Source: Aphanothece sacrum FPU1
GTDB lineage: Bacteria; Cyanobacteriota; Cyanobacteriia; Cyanobacteriales; Microcystaceae
NCBI RefSeq assembly: GCF_003864295.1
Contig: NZ_BDQK01000006.1
Span: 124,001 to 188,000, forward strand
Length of the DNA: 64,000 nucleotides
Reading direction: 5' to 3'
Positions 39,540 to 47,997 of the stretch are shown here, one piece after another; the stretch's first letter is position 1; every line of letters begins with the position of its first letter. A program made the position numbers and the translations under genes. The notes beneath the pieces are model-generated. The model worked only from the letters and a program-made list of their open reading frames with translations. It did not search any database and was not told the origin of the DNA.

Positions 39540-40532
39540 ATGACTGGAAAAGTTTTTAATGGTAATCCGGCCACCTTGCTTGTTCTCATTCTGCCCTTTG
39601 CGGGGGCAGTTATTCTGCTGTATGAAGCCTGGCCATTTTTACTAGGACTTGTTGCGTTAATTGTCATCTGGAAATTATTTGACAATTATCTATGGCAACA
39701 GTGGTGTTTTCAAGTTGACCCCATGTTTAATCAGTTACTTCAGGCTAACCAGGGATGTCTCACCCCGATGGATTTATCTTTAAAAGCAAATCTAGGCGCG
39801 AGACGTGCCAAAAGATTTCTGGATAAGAAAGCCGAAGAATATGGCGCGTATCGGAAAGATTTGCCCGAAGGGGGGCAAGTTTATTATTTTATTACTGCGA
39901 GTACCCTGGGCAGCATTTTAGATGATAGTGAACCCGTTGCAAACGAGACAGATTTTACAGACGAAATAGACGACGATAGGGACACCGTAGAGGCTACTAT
40001 TCCCCCTGAAGTCATCGTTACAACCCCCGAACCGGAGAAACCCCCTCAATCTCTATTATCTAGTCCTTTTGCTCAACTGGCAGAAATCAAAGAAGAACGA
40101 CAAAAATCAAGTCAAACTTCCTCAGAAACTGTTTCCTCTGAGACAGTTTCTCCAGATGAAATAAAAGAAGTACAAACAGAAATTGAGACAGTTTCTCAAC
40201 CAGAGGTTTTAGATACATCTATTGAGTCGGTTTCTTCTGATGAATTCTTAACTGCAACGGATAGGGTTTTAGACAGTTCTTTAACTGAGGAAGAAAGCCC
40301 AGAAGAAGAAGAATACTTAGAAACTGAAACTAGCACCGATAAACCTCGTAAATTATCCCTAATTCAAGTGGATTTAGCTAAACGATTAGACACCACACCT
40401 AGCACTATTGGACGGCGTAAAACCGAACCTGATTTTGCTCAGTGGAGTCAAAGCAAAGATCCTGATGGAATTGCTTGGAAATATTTACGAAAATCACGGG
40501 TATTTGTGCCAGTTGATCCTGATATCAGCTAA
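39540..40532 (+). CDS. Membrane-anchored protein with C-terminal HTH-like region
   Basis: This 330-residue cyanobacterial protein has two adjacent hydrophobic segments near the N-terminus (TLLVLILPFAGAVILLYEA and FLLGLVALIVIWKLFD). A globular segment follows with LTPMDLSLKANLGARRAKRFL (about 78-98; winged-helix-like), then a long acidic, serine/glutamate-rich linker (about 140-265). The C-terminal 60 residues read LIQVDLAKRLDTTPSTIGRR, an HTH-like pattern. It could tether a DNA-binding unit to the membrane, but no partner is known. A palindromic terminator follows 8 bases later. Confidence 0.6.
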   Translation: MTGKVFNGNPATLLVLILPFAGAVILLYEAWPFLLGLVALIVIWKLFDNYLWQQWCFQVDPMFNQLLQANQGCLTPMDLSLKANLGARRAKRFLDKKAEEYGAYRKDLPEGGQVYYFITASTLGSILDDSEPVANETDFTDEIDDDRDTVEATIPPEVIVTTPEPEKPPQSLLSSPFAQLAEIKEERQKSSQTSSETVSSETVSPDEIKEVQTEIETVSQPEVLDTSIESVSSDEFLTATDRVLDSSLTEEESPEEEEYLETETSTDKPRKLSLIQVDLAKRLDTTPSTIGRRKTEPDFAQWSQSKDPDGIAWKYLRKSRVFVPVDPDIS

Positions 40533-40539
40533 ATCATTT

Positions 40540-40567
40540 GTAGGGGTCAAGGGCCGTTGACCCCTAC
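40540..40567. terminator. 28-base palindromic repeat after the 39540 gene
   Basis: The sequence is near-identical to 11349-11376 (GTAGGGGTCAAGGG, then CCGTTGACCCCTAC), with one central mismatch pair. It lies 8 bases past a stop codon, the same relation as the copy after desB. Confidence 0.65.
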
Positions 40568-40612
40568 GCATTTAAAAGTAGGGCGCACAAAATTAATTGT
40601 ACAGTCAAAACT

Positions 40613-42274
40613 TTACCTTAAAAGAGTGCGACAACTTCTAACTCTTGATAAAAAGAGGTGCATTTGCCACAGTAACCAAGAGTCTACTCTCCATGCTCCC
40701 ATGGAGGATATTTCAGTTGATGATAAACTAGATATTGGCTGATGATATGTTAACCAATTAACGGGTAAATGACCGATGGGTGTTATGGAGGATAATTCAA
40801 ACGTCAACTGTTCATATTGTAACCAATTTCCCTCTTTTCGCCAGCCTAAAAGTTCGCCAAATTTCTTTTCTGTTTCATAATCTTCTTGTCCTCCTATTTG
40901 ACTCCAGATACTTTCTTGAATTGTAAAACCAAAGTAACCCTTACTATACTGTACCCAAAGTTGATCAATTGTCCTAATAGCTTGGCAGGAAAAATTTTTA
41001 ATATCTTCTGGATAAACTTCATTCCAATAGCTTTTTCCCATCACTTTTAATAATAAGTCACTGGTTTCTAAATCAGCTTCTTTCCAATTTTTTTCTTTGA
41101 GTAAATTTCCCAATTTAGTATAATTAATCTGAATATTGTTGATTGTTTTATCAGAAAAAGAAATCTCTGACTTGCTTTTTGGTTGTTCTTGAGTTAACTT
41201 AGAATCTAAAGAGGTCAAAAACTCAGTTTTTGTTTGCCATAGTTTTTGTTTCGTTATAAATTGATTAGAAAGATAATTTGATAATTCTTCAATTGTTGGT
41301 TCTAAAGAAGTTAATTTATCAGGTAATTCAAAGTTAGTTACTTGTTGATTCAACAACTTAGAATTTAAACAAGCTTCTTTGATTTGTGTCGTTTTTTGAT
41401 AACTGTTAATCATAAACTCGAAAAATAAATCTGAAAAATTATCTGATTGTTTTAAATTCGATTCATTAATTGTCAAGTCAAAGATATTATTAAATAACTC
41501 TTGAATTTCCGCAACAATACCATAAAATTCTTCATCAATTTTAATAGCTTGATCGATAAGTGTGTAAAAAGGATTAAAAAAATCCTGTAAATAATTGTTA
41601 AAATCTAGGGTATTTTGTGCTAAGTTAGCAATTTCTTGACGAACTTTTTCAGCTTTTTGTTTATAATTATTAATTTCTTCGTAAACTTCTAATTTTTCAA
41701 GAACTTTCTGAATAATCTGTTTTTGTTTTTTGGTATCTTCTCTTAAGTTTTCAATTCCATTACCGAGTAATTTTAGCTTTTCCAACATTAAAAAAGAAGT
41801 TTGACCTAAGAGTAGAGTTGCTTTCAAATTTTCTTGCTTTTCATAGTTGAGTTGATCGAGAATGATTGGATTATTTTTATTTTTTAACTCTAAGTTTATT
41901 CTCTCATAATCTAACATTTTTAGTTCTTGATATTTTTGGATTACGAATTGGTTCAAATTATCACTTAAAATCAACAAAAAATTATAATAGTAATTATGAT
42001 ATGTTTCTAAACAATTAGTTAAAAGAATATAATCTTGAATTAATAGTTTTAGTTCCGAAAATCTAGCTTGCTGAGTAATTTTTTCTTTTTTCTTAAGAAT
42101 TTTGCCAAAATAATAATGACAACGAATACCTTGTCGAATCACTTGCCGCCGTTCTTTTATTTTTTGTTGAATTTTTTTTAATTGAGTGTTTTTCAGGACT
42201 GGTAATTTATATTTTTCTCCATAAATTTGAAGAGTCTTATAAGCAATTAAAGATGGTTTATGTTCATTTAACAT
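40613..42274 (-). CDS. Coiled-coil protein with C-terminal GUN4 domain
   Basis: This 553-residue protein has a GUN4 domain at about residues 380-520: INYTKLGNLLKEKNWKEADL, then LWVQYSKGYFGFTIQESIW, FGELLGWRKEGNW and IGHLPVNWL. GUN4 binds protoporphyrin IX and Mg-protoporphyrin and activates Mg-chelatase. Domain copies outside canonical Gun4 occur in cyanobacterial signalling-type proteins. The N-terminal 370 residues are helical and Lys/Glu/Gln-rich, with no recognised domain. The C-terminus continues about 30 residues beyond the domain and is basic at the end (SRVRSCRTLLR). It follows the ABC transporter gene after 18 bases on the same strand, so both are probably one operon. Confidence 0.75.
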   Translation of the reverse strand: MLNEHKPSLIAYKTLQIYGEKYKLPVLKNTQLKKIQQKIKERRQVIRQGIRCHYYFGKILKKKEKITQQARFSELKLLIQDYILLTNCLETYHNYYYNFLLILSDNLNQFVIQKYQELKMLDYERINLELKNKNNPIILDQLNYEKQENLKATLLLGQTSFLMLEKLKLLGNGIENLREDTKKQKQIIQKVLEKLEVYEEINNYKQKAEKVRQEIANLAQNTLDFNNYLQDFFNPFYTLIDQAIKIDEEFYGIVAEIQELFNNIFDLTINESNLKQSDNFSDLFFEFMINSYQKTTQIKEACLNSKLLNQQVTNFELPDKLTSLEPTIEELSNYLSNQFITKQKLWQTKTEFLTSLDSKLTQEQPKSKSEISFSDKTINNIQINYTKLGNLLKEKNWKEADLETSDLLLKVMGKSYWNEVYPEDIKNFSCQAIRTIDQLWVQYSKGYFGFTIQESIWSQIGGQEDYETEKKFGELLGWRKEGNWLQYEQLTFELSSITPIGHLPVNWLTYHQPISSLSSTEISSMGAWRVDSWLLWQMHLFLSRVRSCRTLLR

Positions 42275-42292
42275 AGTAAAAATTTGGTATAA

Positions 42293-44320
42293 TTATTGAT
42301 TATTTATGACTTTAACCCATTTTAAAATATTGGGGTTTTTATCATAACGGTAGGTAAACCCATCTTCAGCAACAATTGTTTTTCCTCGACTGGCTTTACT
42401 TCTAATGGTATTAAGGGCATATTTGCTTAATTGTTCCATTTCTTCGTGAGATAAACCTGTAGTTGTTTCTATTTTTAATGAATTTTCTCCGATTTCGGCA
42501 GCTTTTTTTTCCTTGGTTTCTATGTTTTTATTTGATAAAGATTTTTCCAGGGGTGTTTGTGATAGCTGATAATCTTTCATATCCACTAAATGCCAACTAG
42601 AATCTTCCGAAAGTTCTAAAACTTTGTGATGATAATTAAACAAACTTTCTCGATGTCCTACACTAATAAATGTCTTTCCTGTTTGTTGTAGTTGCGTGTA
42701 TAAATTTGCTTCATTTTGTAAATCTAAAGCACTAGTTGCCTCATCTAAAATTATAAAATTAGAATTATTAACCAATAATCTAGCAAAAGCAAGGCGTTGT
42801 TGTTCTCCCAAAGATAAAATATTTTCCCAAGGTACTTCAGCTTCAAAACTTTCCACTTTGGTGACGATATTTTGAAGATTAACTTCTTCTAAAATCTCTG
42901 TTAGTTCTGATTCAGTTAAATAACGATTAGTTTTGGGATAAAGTAATTGTTCTCGCAGGTTTCCGAGAATAATATAAGGACGTTGGGGTAAAAATAACAT
43001 ATCCTCTAAAGAAGGTCGCAGTAAATCTCCGGTTCCGGAATTCCACAAACCAGCTATTGCCCGCAAAAGAGAACTTTTTCCTCTGCCACTCGGGCCAACA
43101 ATTAATAACCCTTGTCCTGGTTCAACAGAAACAGACAAGTTTTCAACAATAACTTTTGCATAATCTGGTGTTTGCAAGGTAACATTTTCAAAAGCGATAT
43201 GGTTTTCTTCGATAACGTTAATGGTACTAACATCTTTACGTTGCTTGCCAACTTTTTTTAAAGCATTGGATAAGCTATCAAACCGTTCAATATAACTAAT
43301 AAATCTCCCTGAGTCTCCAACTTCATCTACTAAGGCGGCTAAAGCATTAGCAAAGGAATGACAAGCATAGCTGACTTGAGTAACTTCTCCAAAATCAATA
43401 TCTCCTCTAATATAGATAGGAGCAACAATTAAAAAAGGAAAGATTTGAATAGTTGCTTGATATGCCCGCTTAAAAAGTTCTTGATTTTTTTCCCAATCAA
43501 TCTTACTAAAAGTCTGATCAATTACCTCATTAAATCTTCGCTGAATAATATTTAATTCTTGGGTTTCTCCTCGGAAAAAGGCAATAGATTCTGCATGAGT
43601 CCGAACATGGGTTAAAGCATAATTATAATTCGCTTCAACTTCTAATTTTTCTTGATTAATTTTATTTAAGCGATCGCTTAGATAAACAGCTATTATATTA
43701 CCCAGAATTGTACAAACAATAAGAATAATAGCAATGGTTTGGGAAATTGACCAGAGAATAACCATAAACACTACCATCTCCATAATTTTTTCTAAGCAGG
43801 TTGCCCCAAAGTTTATGATAGTTCTGGCAATAGGTTCAATTTCTTGAGCTAAACGTTGATCTGGGTTTTCAATCTCAGATTGAAAATTAATTTTATAATA
43901 GGCCCGATTGCTAAAATATTCCTGTAAAATATTTTTATTAATCCATTGATACCAATCTAGGGCGATTAACTTTCTAAAAAACTTAGAAAATCCAGTAAAA
44001 AAAATTACCCCTAAAAGAGTAAAAGAATACAGAATCAACATATTATTAAATACAGGTAAATTCTTTTCTTCAATAACATCGATTAAATCTCTAAAAATAA
44101 AGCTATTTAAAGCATTTAAAGCTACTAGGATGACTAAAAATACAACTAATAAAAATAACATTCCCCAAGCACGAATTATCTCGGAGAAAGCTCTATTTTC
44201 TGATTCCTTTGGATACCAATAAAGTTGAAGGAAAGACAATAGTTTAAGAAGAAAAGTATTATTAAAGGAAGTGTTAGCTTCCCTCTCCATATTGTCCATT
44301 AAATTTTCTGAGACTTGCAT
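42293..44320 (-). CDS. ABC transporter, fused permease and ATPase (SbmA/ABCD type)
   Basis: This 675-residue half-transporter has about six hydrophobic segments in residues 45-345 (including IRAWGMLFLLVVFLVILVAL and MVVFMVILWSISQTIAIILI). It also has the ABC_membrane_2 features LDWYQWINKNILQEYFSN and NPDQRLAQEI. The nucleotide-binding domain has Walker A GPSGRGKSSLLRAIAGLW, signature LSLGEQQRLAFARLL and Walker B FIILDEATSALD. About 75 residues after the ATPase form an extra tail (LSHEEMEQLSKYAL). Relatives transport peptides, vitamin B12 or acyl-CoA; the substrate here is unknown. It heads a two-gene unit with the GUN4-domain protein. Confidence 0.85.
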   Translation of the reverse strand: MQVSENLMDNMEREANTSFNNTFLLKLLSFLQLYWYPKESENRAFSEIIRAWGMLFLLVVFLVILVALNALNSFIFRDLIDVIEEKNLPVFNNMLILYSFTLLGVIFFTGFSKFFRKLIALDWYQWINKNILQEYFSNRAYYKINFQSEIENPDQRLAQEIEPIARTIINFGATCLEKIMEMVVFMVILWSISQTIAIILIVCTILGNIIAVYLSDRLNKINQEKLEVEANYNYALTHVRTHAESIAFFRGETQELNIIQRRFNEVIDQTFSKIDWEKNQELFKRAYQATIQIFPFLIVAPIYIRGDIDFGEVTQVSYACHSFANALAALVDEVGDSGRFISYIERFDSLSNALKKVGKQRKDVSTINVIEENHIAFENVTLQTPDYAKVIVENLSVSVEPGQGLLIVGPSGRGKSSLLRAIAGLWNSGTGDLLRPSLEDMLFLPQRPYIILGNLREQLLYPKTNRYLTESELTEILEEVNLQNIVTKVESFEAEVPWENILSLGEQQRLAFARLLVNNSNFIILDEATSALDLQNEANLYTQLQQTGKTFISVGHRESLFNYHHKVLELSEDSSWHLVDMKDYQLSQTPLEKSLSNKNIETKEKKAAEIGENSLKIETTTGLSHEEMEQLSKYALNTIRSKASRGKTIVAEDGFTYRYDKNPNILKWVKVINNQ

Positions 44321-44561
44321 AGCACATTATTTAGCTTTTAAAGACAATTCCTATGTACTTTATTGAGCGAGTGTAGTCTTAGAGGTTTCCCCTATGAACA
44401 ACTCGCGTTGATTTTAGGGATGTTTATACCCATTGCCCTATCCTCTTTTCGGTGGTCTACGGATTTGTCTGCGCCGCCAGTTCAACTGGACTTCGCTCTA
44501 AAGGCTGTTTGAATCCATCGTCGCGGGTGAGTCGCCTGACCATCCACAATATAACATAAAG

Positions 44562-44578
44562 CCGTCCTCAAAGGACGG
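44562..44578. repeat. IS200/IS605-like end hairpin in a gene-free stretch
   Basis: CCGTCCT-CAA-AGGACGG (44562-44578), followed by GGTTTCTACTC, resembles the right-end hairpin of IS200/IS605-group elements in cyanobacteria. The surrounding interval 44321-44653 is more GC-rich (about 44420-44560) and is probably element debris, but I find no transposase frame there. The interval separates the ABC transporter from the accessory genes that follow. Confidence 0.4.
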
Positions 44579-44653
44579 GGTTTCTACTCAAGTTTTCGAT
44601 GAGAATCTCAAATCGGCATAATGCGGCAATGATTTTGATGAAAAACCAATAAT

Positions 44654-45817
44654 TCAGCAAACCCTATTTAATAGTTGATGAGCTTCTTTTAAGAGATTAG
44701 GAATTATCATTTGATGAGGACTATTTTTTAGATAAGGTATTAAATCAAACTGAGATAATTTTTCGGCTGTATTGCCAGGAAACCAAGGATCTTGGGTTTT
44801 TAAGTGATTATAACGTCTTTGGGCATATTCCAACATATCATAAGCAATAGCTAAGTTTCTTAACCATAAAATAATAGGAATATTGATTTGACCAGGAGTG
44901 TCTTCATAGGAAGGTAAACCAACATACCAACTATTAACCCAATCTTCTCCTAATTGGGTGATCGCTTCTGTTTGCAAACGATTTAAAATAGGTAGTAAAA
45001 TGTTGTCAGCTTCTGCTAAAAGTCCCAAAACATTAAGGTGTTCATCAAAATCTGATGGTTGAGCAGCCCCTAAACTTAAGGTATGAACTTGAGAATGACT
45101 TAAACAAAATAGATCATTAAACAACATTGGACTCAAAGGATCACAAAGATTAACTAATTTTTGTGGCGGTTTATAAAGCATTCCACCTTTATCAGAGGGA
45201 CTAATAATAAAGACTCCTAGATCATAACGATTTGCTGTTTCTATAGCTGGCCAATTAAACTGATTAATGTAATACCAATGCAAATTGACATAATCGAATT
45301 GATTAGTTTGAATTGTTTTTATTATTAAATTTGTTGGGCCATGGCTAGAAAAACCTCGAAAACGAACTTTCCCCTCTGCTTGTAATTGTTTGATCACATC
45401 AACACAACCTTGAGGACGAATACTATCACGAAGTTGCTGCTCATTATTAATCCCATGTATGGTTAAAAAATCCACATAATCTAACCCTAAATGAACTAAA
45501 GATTGCTCAAATAAATGGCGAAACTTTTGGGGATCAGATTGAGGCATTACTTTAGTTTGTACCAGTATTTCTTGACGAGGCAGTTGAGGAAAAATCTCCC
45601 CTAACTGCATTTCTGAAGTGCCATAAATTCGAGCTGTTTCGAGATGATTAATTCCCACTGCTAAGGAACGATGAATCGTTGCTATAACATTGTTTTGATT
45701 ATCTTGAGGAATTTTCTCTCTGGGATATTCTTTAAACTCATCATAAATGAAACGAACTCCTCCACAAGAAAAGATGGGTATTTGTATCTCTGTACGTCCA
45801 AATCTACGATATTGCAT
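44654..45817 (-). CDS. Aldo/keto reductase family protein
   Basis: This 387-residue NAD(P)H-dependent TIM-barrel oxidoreductase begins with MQYRRFGRTEIQIPIFSCGG. Tetrad positions are seen in INHLETARIYGTSE (tyrosine kept, but the usual aspartate of DTA replaced by glutamate), ILVQTKVMPQ (lysine) and FLTIHGINN (histidine). The C-terminal 100 residues (LPSYEDTPGQINIPIILWL onward) extend beyond the barrel, as in cyanobacterial relatives. It follows the sulfotransferase gene after a single base, so they are co-transcribed. The substrate is unknown; linkage to tailoring-type genes suggests a role in metabolite modification, but it may be a housekeeping AKR. Confidence 0.82.
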   Translation of the reverse strand: MQYRRFGRTEIQIPIFSCGGVRFIYDEFKEYPREKIPQDNQNNVIATIHRSLAVGINHLETARIYGTSEMQLGEIFPQLPRQEILVQTKVMPQSDPQKFRHLFEQSLVHLGLDYVDFLTIHGINNEQQLRDSIRPQGCVDVIKQLQAEGKVRFRGFSSHGPTNLIIKTIQTNQFDYVNLHWYYINQFNWPAIETANRYDLGVFIISPSDKGGMLYKPPQKLVNLCDPLSPMLFNDLFCLSHSQVHTLSLGAAQPSDFDEHLNVLGLLAEADNILLPILNRLQTEAITQLGEDWVNSWYVGLPSYEDTPGQINIPIILWLRNLAIAYDMLEYAQRRYNHLKTQDPWFPGNTAEKLSQFDLIPYLKNSPHQMIIPNLLKEAHQLLNRVC

Positions 45818-45818
45818 T

Positions 45819-46934
45819 TTACTTTAAAAATAATGTATTAGGAACAATAAAATCGGATGTTAGAATGATTAAAGATTCTTTTAATGTTTCTCTAATCTCG
45901 TTTATATCCTTTGTTGTCAACTCAACTTGTTGCTCCCTGAGATTCATTTTTGATAAAACTGTATCAGCTTGTGAATCTTTCTGCAATACTTCAAAGACTT
46001 GACTTAAATTATTCGTCGGTATATCACAATATTTTAATATTTCTAAGACAGTTTGTTGGGAATCAGCTTTTAAGTCTTCAAAACGAATAGCAATAGAAGA
46101 AGGAAACTGTTTTTCTAGCAATAAATAACGTTCCATTACAGATAACCATAAAAGAGTTAAAATTTTTACATAAGATAAAGGTTTATCCTTCCTATAATTA
46201 GCAATTAAAGGACTAATTTGACTAGCTTCTTTGTCCATTTCTAGTAATGAGTCAATTTGCTCAGGAATTTTTCCTAAAGAAGCACGAAAAGCTGAGTCCA
46301 TCCAACTTTCTATGTCCCGATATAAGAAGATTATTTTTGCTTCAGGAAAGTTCTGTAAGATTAAGTCGGCAATTTCAATTCCATAACTTCTAAATTTAAT
46401 TACCTGTGTCGATGTCTGACCTGATTTACAAAATAATTTCGTGCAATTTTCAACTAATTGACTAATTTGACCGTCATTACTTCCATCCCATTGTCGCATA
46501 ATGACCAGTTGATCATATACTCCTGGTTCTGAAAAACTGACGGTATTTTCTAGTTGATTGAAAACAGAATTAAGGAGGGTTGAACCGCAACGCCCCACTG
46601 AATAAATCAGGATCAGTTTTTGGGGTTTTTCTCTCTCTTGTGCTATTTTTGATAAGTCATCAAAAGTTATGACAATTAATCGCTGTGCATGATTATACTG
46701 TGCTTGATAAAAGAAAGGAAATTGATAAAGATCAATACCGGGATTAGTTTCAACAAAAATAGCTAATTTTTCTGAGAAATCAAGACAATATAAATTAATA
46801 TTAGGCTGATGAATAATAAGATTGATATCTATCCATTTTTCTTCTTCATAGTCAAAATCTTCTAGACAAGGAATTCCTAAAGAATGAGGTTTGTTTTTTC
46901 TGTTAATTTTCAAAATTTTAGCTTGTATTGTCAT
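45819..46934 (-). CDS. Sulfotransferase family protein
   Basis: This 371-residue protein has a PAPS-dependent sulfotransferase core. The 5'-phosphosulfate loop is LILIYSVGRCGSTLLNSVF (about residues 103-121) and the 3'-phosphate-binding part is AKIIFLYRDIESWMDSAF (about 202-219). SIAIRFEDLKADSQQTVLEI lies near residue 285. The N-terminal 100 residues form an extra beta-rich domain that I do not recognise. It is co-transcribed with the aldo/keto reductase 1 base downstream. The acceptor is unknown. Sulfation is a known tailoring step in aeruginosins, which makes the neighbouring peptide assembly line a candidate partner (an inference). Confidence 0.8.
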   Translation of the reverse strand: MTIQAKILKINRKNKPHSLGIPCLEDFDYEEEKWIDINLIIHQPNINLYCLDFSEKLAIFVETNPGIDLYQFPFFYQAQYNHAQRLIVITFDDLSKIAQEREKPQKLILIYSVGRCGSTLLNSVFNQLENTVSFSEPGVYDQLVIMRQWDGSNDGQISQLVENCTKLFCKSGQTSTQVIKFRSYGIEIADLILQNFPEAKIIFLYRDIESWMDSAFRASLGKIPEQIDSLLEMDKEASQISPLIANYRKDKPLSYVKILTLLWLSVMERYLLLEKQFPSSIAIRFEDLKADSQQTVLEILKYCDIPTNNLSQVFEVLQKDSQADTVLSKMNLREQQVELTTKDINEIRETLKESLIILTSDFIVPNTLFLK

Positions 46935-47059
46935 AATTTTAATCCAATAATTTAAAGAAAATAAAATAAGCTGCTGAGTTTAATCCATTCTTTTTTGTCA
47001 GCTATATTTATTGACTATTACCACATTTTTTTATTGATTCTCAACCGTGAATTATAAAG

Positions 47060-47749
47060 TCAAATTGTATAACCAAACAGTTGAATTTCCTTCTCAAATA
47101 ATTGAGAAATTTTTTTTATTTCTTCTTTGGTTAATGTGGTTGTAGAAGTTTTTTTATCTTGACGATATTGTCCTTTGGCTTTCGGAAGTAATAGCATTTC
47201 AGGGAGATTAAGCTGTAAACGAATATTTTCTATTTCTTGCTCTAAATTTTCATATAAATAAACTTGATCAACAACAATTTCCTTGTCAATGGTATAAATA
47301 TCAAAACCCCATTTTCGTAAACCAAAAATCAAATCAGAATTGATAAAATCTGATAAAGTCATCTTTTCATCCTTTTCAGGCAAATAACTAATGTAATGAT
47401 AATATAATGATATTATGCGATCGTAAGGGTTTCTTTCAAAGCAAAACTTAAAATATTCATACCAAATTTCATCGTTTAACCAATTTTTTATCTCCCTGGC
47501 TGATATATGATTATAAAATACAATTGACTGTGGCTTTTTAAAGATCCTGGTATCAGTAGTAGTCAATAAAACTTCATAATTTTGGGGACCTGGATAACCC
47601 AATTTTTTTCTAATTACTTCGTCTTCTCTTGAAATGGGAGTGATAATATCATTTTTACCACAAAACTTAGAAAGGGCAATTTCCATGCTAGTTCCTGCAG
47701 TTTTTGAGGTTTTAAAGAAGATAAATTTATATTTGTGGGAAATAATCAC
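47060..47749 (-). CDS. Sulfotransferase family 2-like protein
   Basis: This protein has about 229 residues when started at the GTG at 47749 (reading MIISHKYKFIFFKTSKTAGTS), which matches how the family begins. Upstream in-frame alternatives (TTG 47773, GTG 47770) add eight hydrophobic residues. The PAPS loop is FIFFKTSKTAGTSMEIAL, and the second motif is YFKFCFERNPYDRIISLYYHY. It resembles the Sulfotransfer_2 group, which also acts on carbohydrates. It lies upstream of the other sulfotransferase on the same strand with a gap of about 125 bases. The acceptor is unknown. Confidence 0.78.
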   Translation of the reverse strand: MIISHKYKFIFFKTSKTAGTSMEIALSKFCGKNDIITPISREDEVIRKKLGYPGPQNYEVLLTTTDTRIFKKPQSIVFYNHISAREIKNWLNDEIWYEYFKFCFERNPYDRIISLYYHYISYLPEKDEKMTLSDFINSDLIFGLRKWGFDIYTIDKEIVVDQVYLYENLEQEIENIRLQLNLPEMLLLPKAKGQYRQDKKTSTTTLTKEEIKKISQLFEKEIQLFGYTI

Positions 47750-47997
47750 AAGAATTTTTGAGAATAACACCAATGGAAATAAGTGGAAGAAATACTAGTT
47801 ACTGTATTTTTACTTAATACAAACACCGAAAATTAGCATTTTTAATTCCTTTTAAAGAATATATCATACAAAGAAGAATATTAATCTATTAATATTTACT
47901 TTTCTTTATGTAGATTAAATTTTCCTGAATTTTGGAGTTTAAATACTTATTCTTAGGTACTATAGGCTAATAATTGTCATTAGACCCCTGATAAGAC

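Noticed and set aside
40557-40742. 61-codon plus-strand frame at the 3' end of the GUN4 gene
   Set aside because: It begins in a palindromic repeat and is mostly antisense to a well-supported domain protein.
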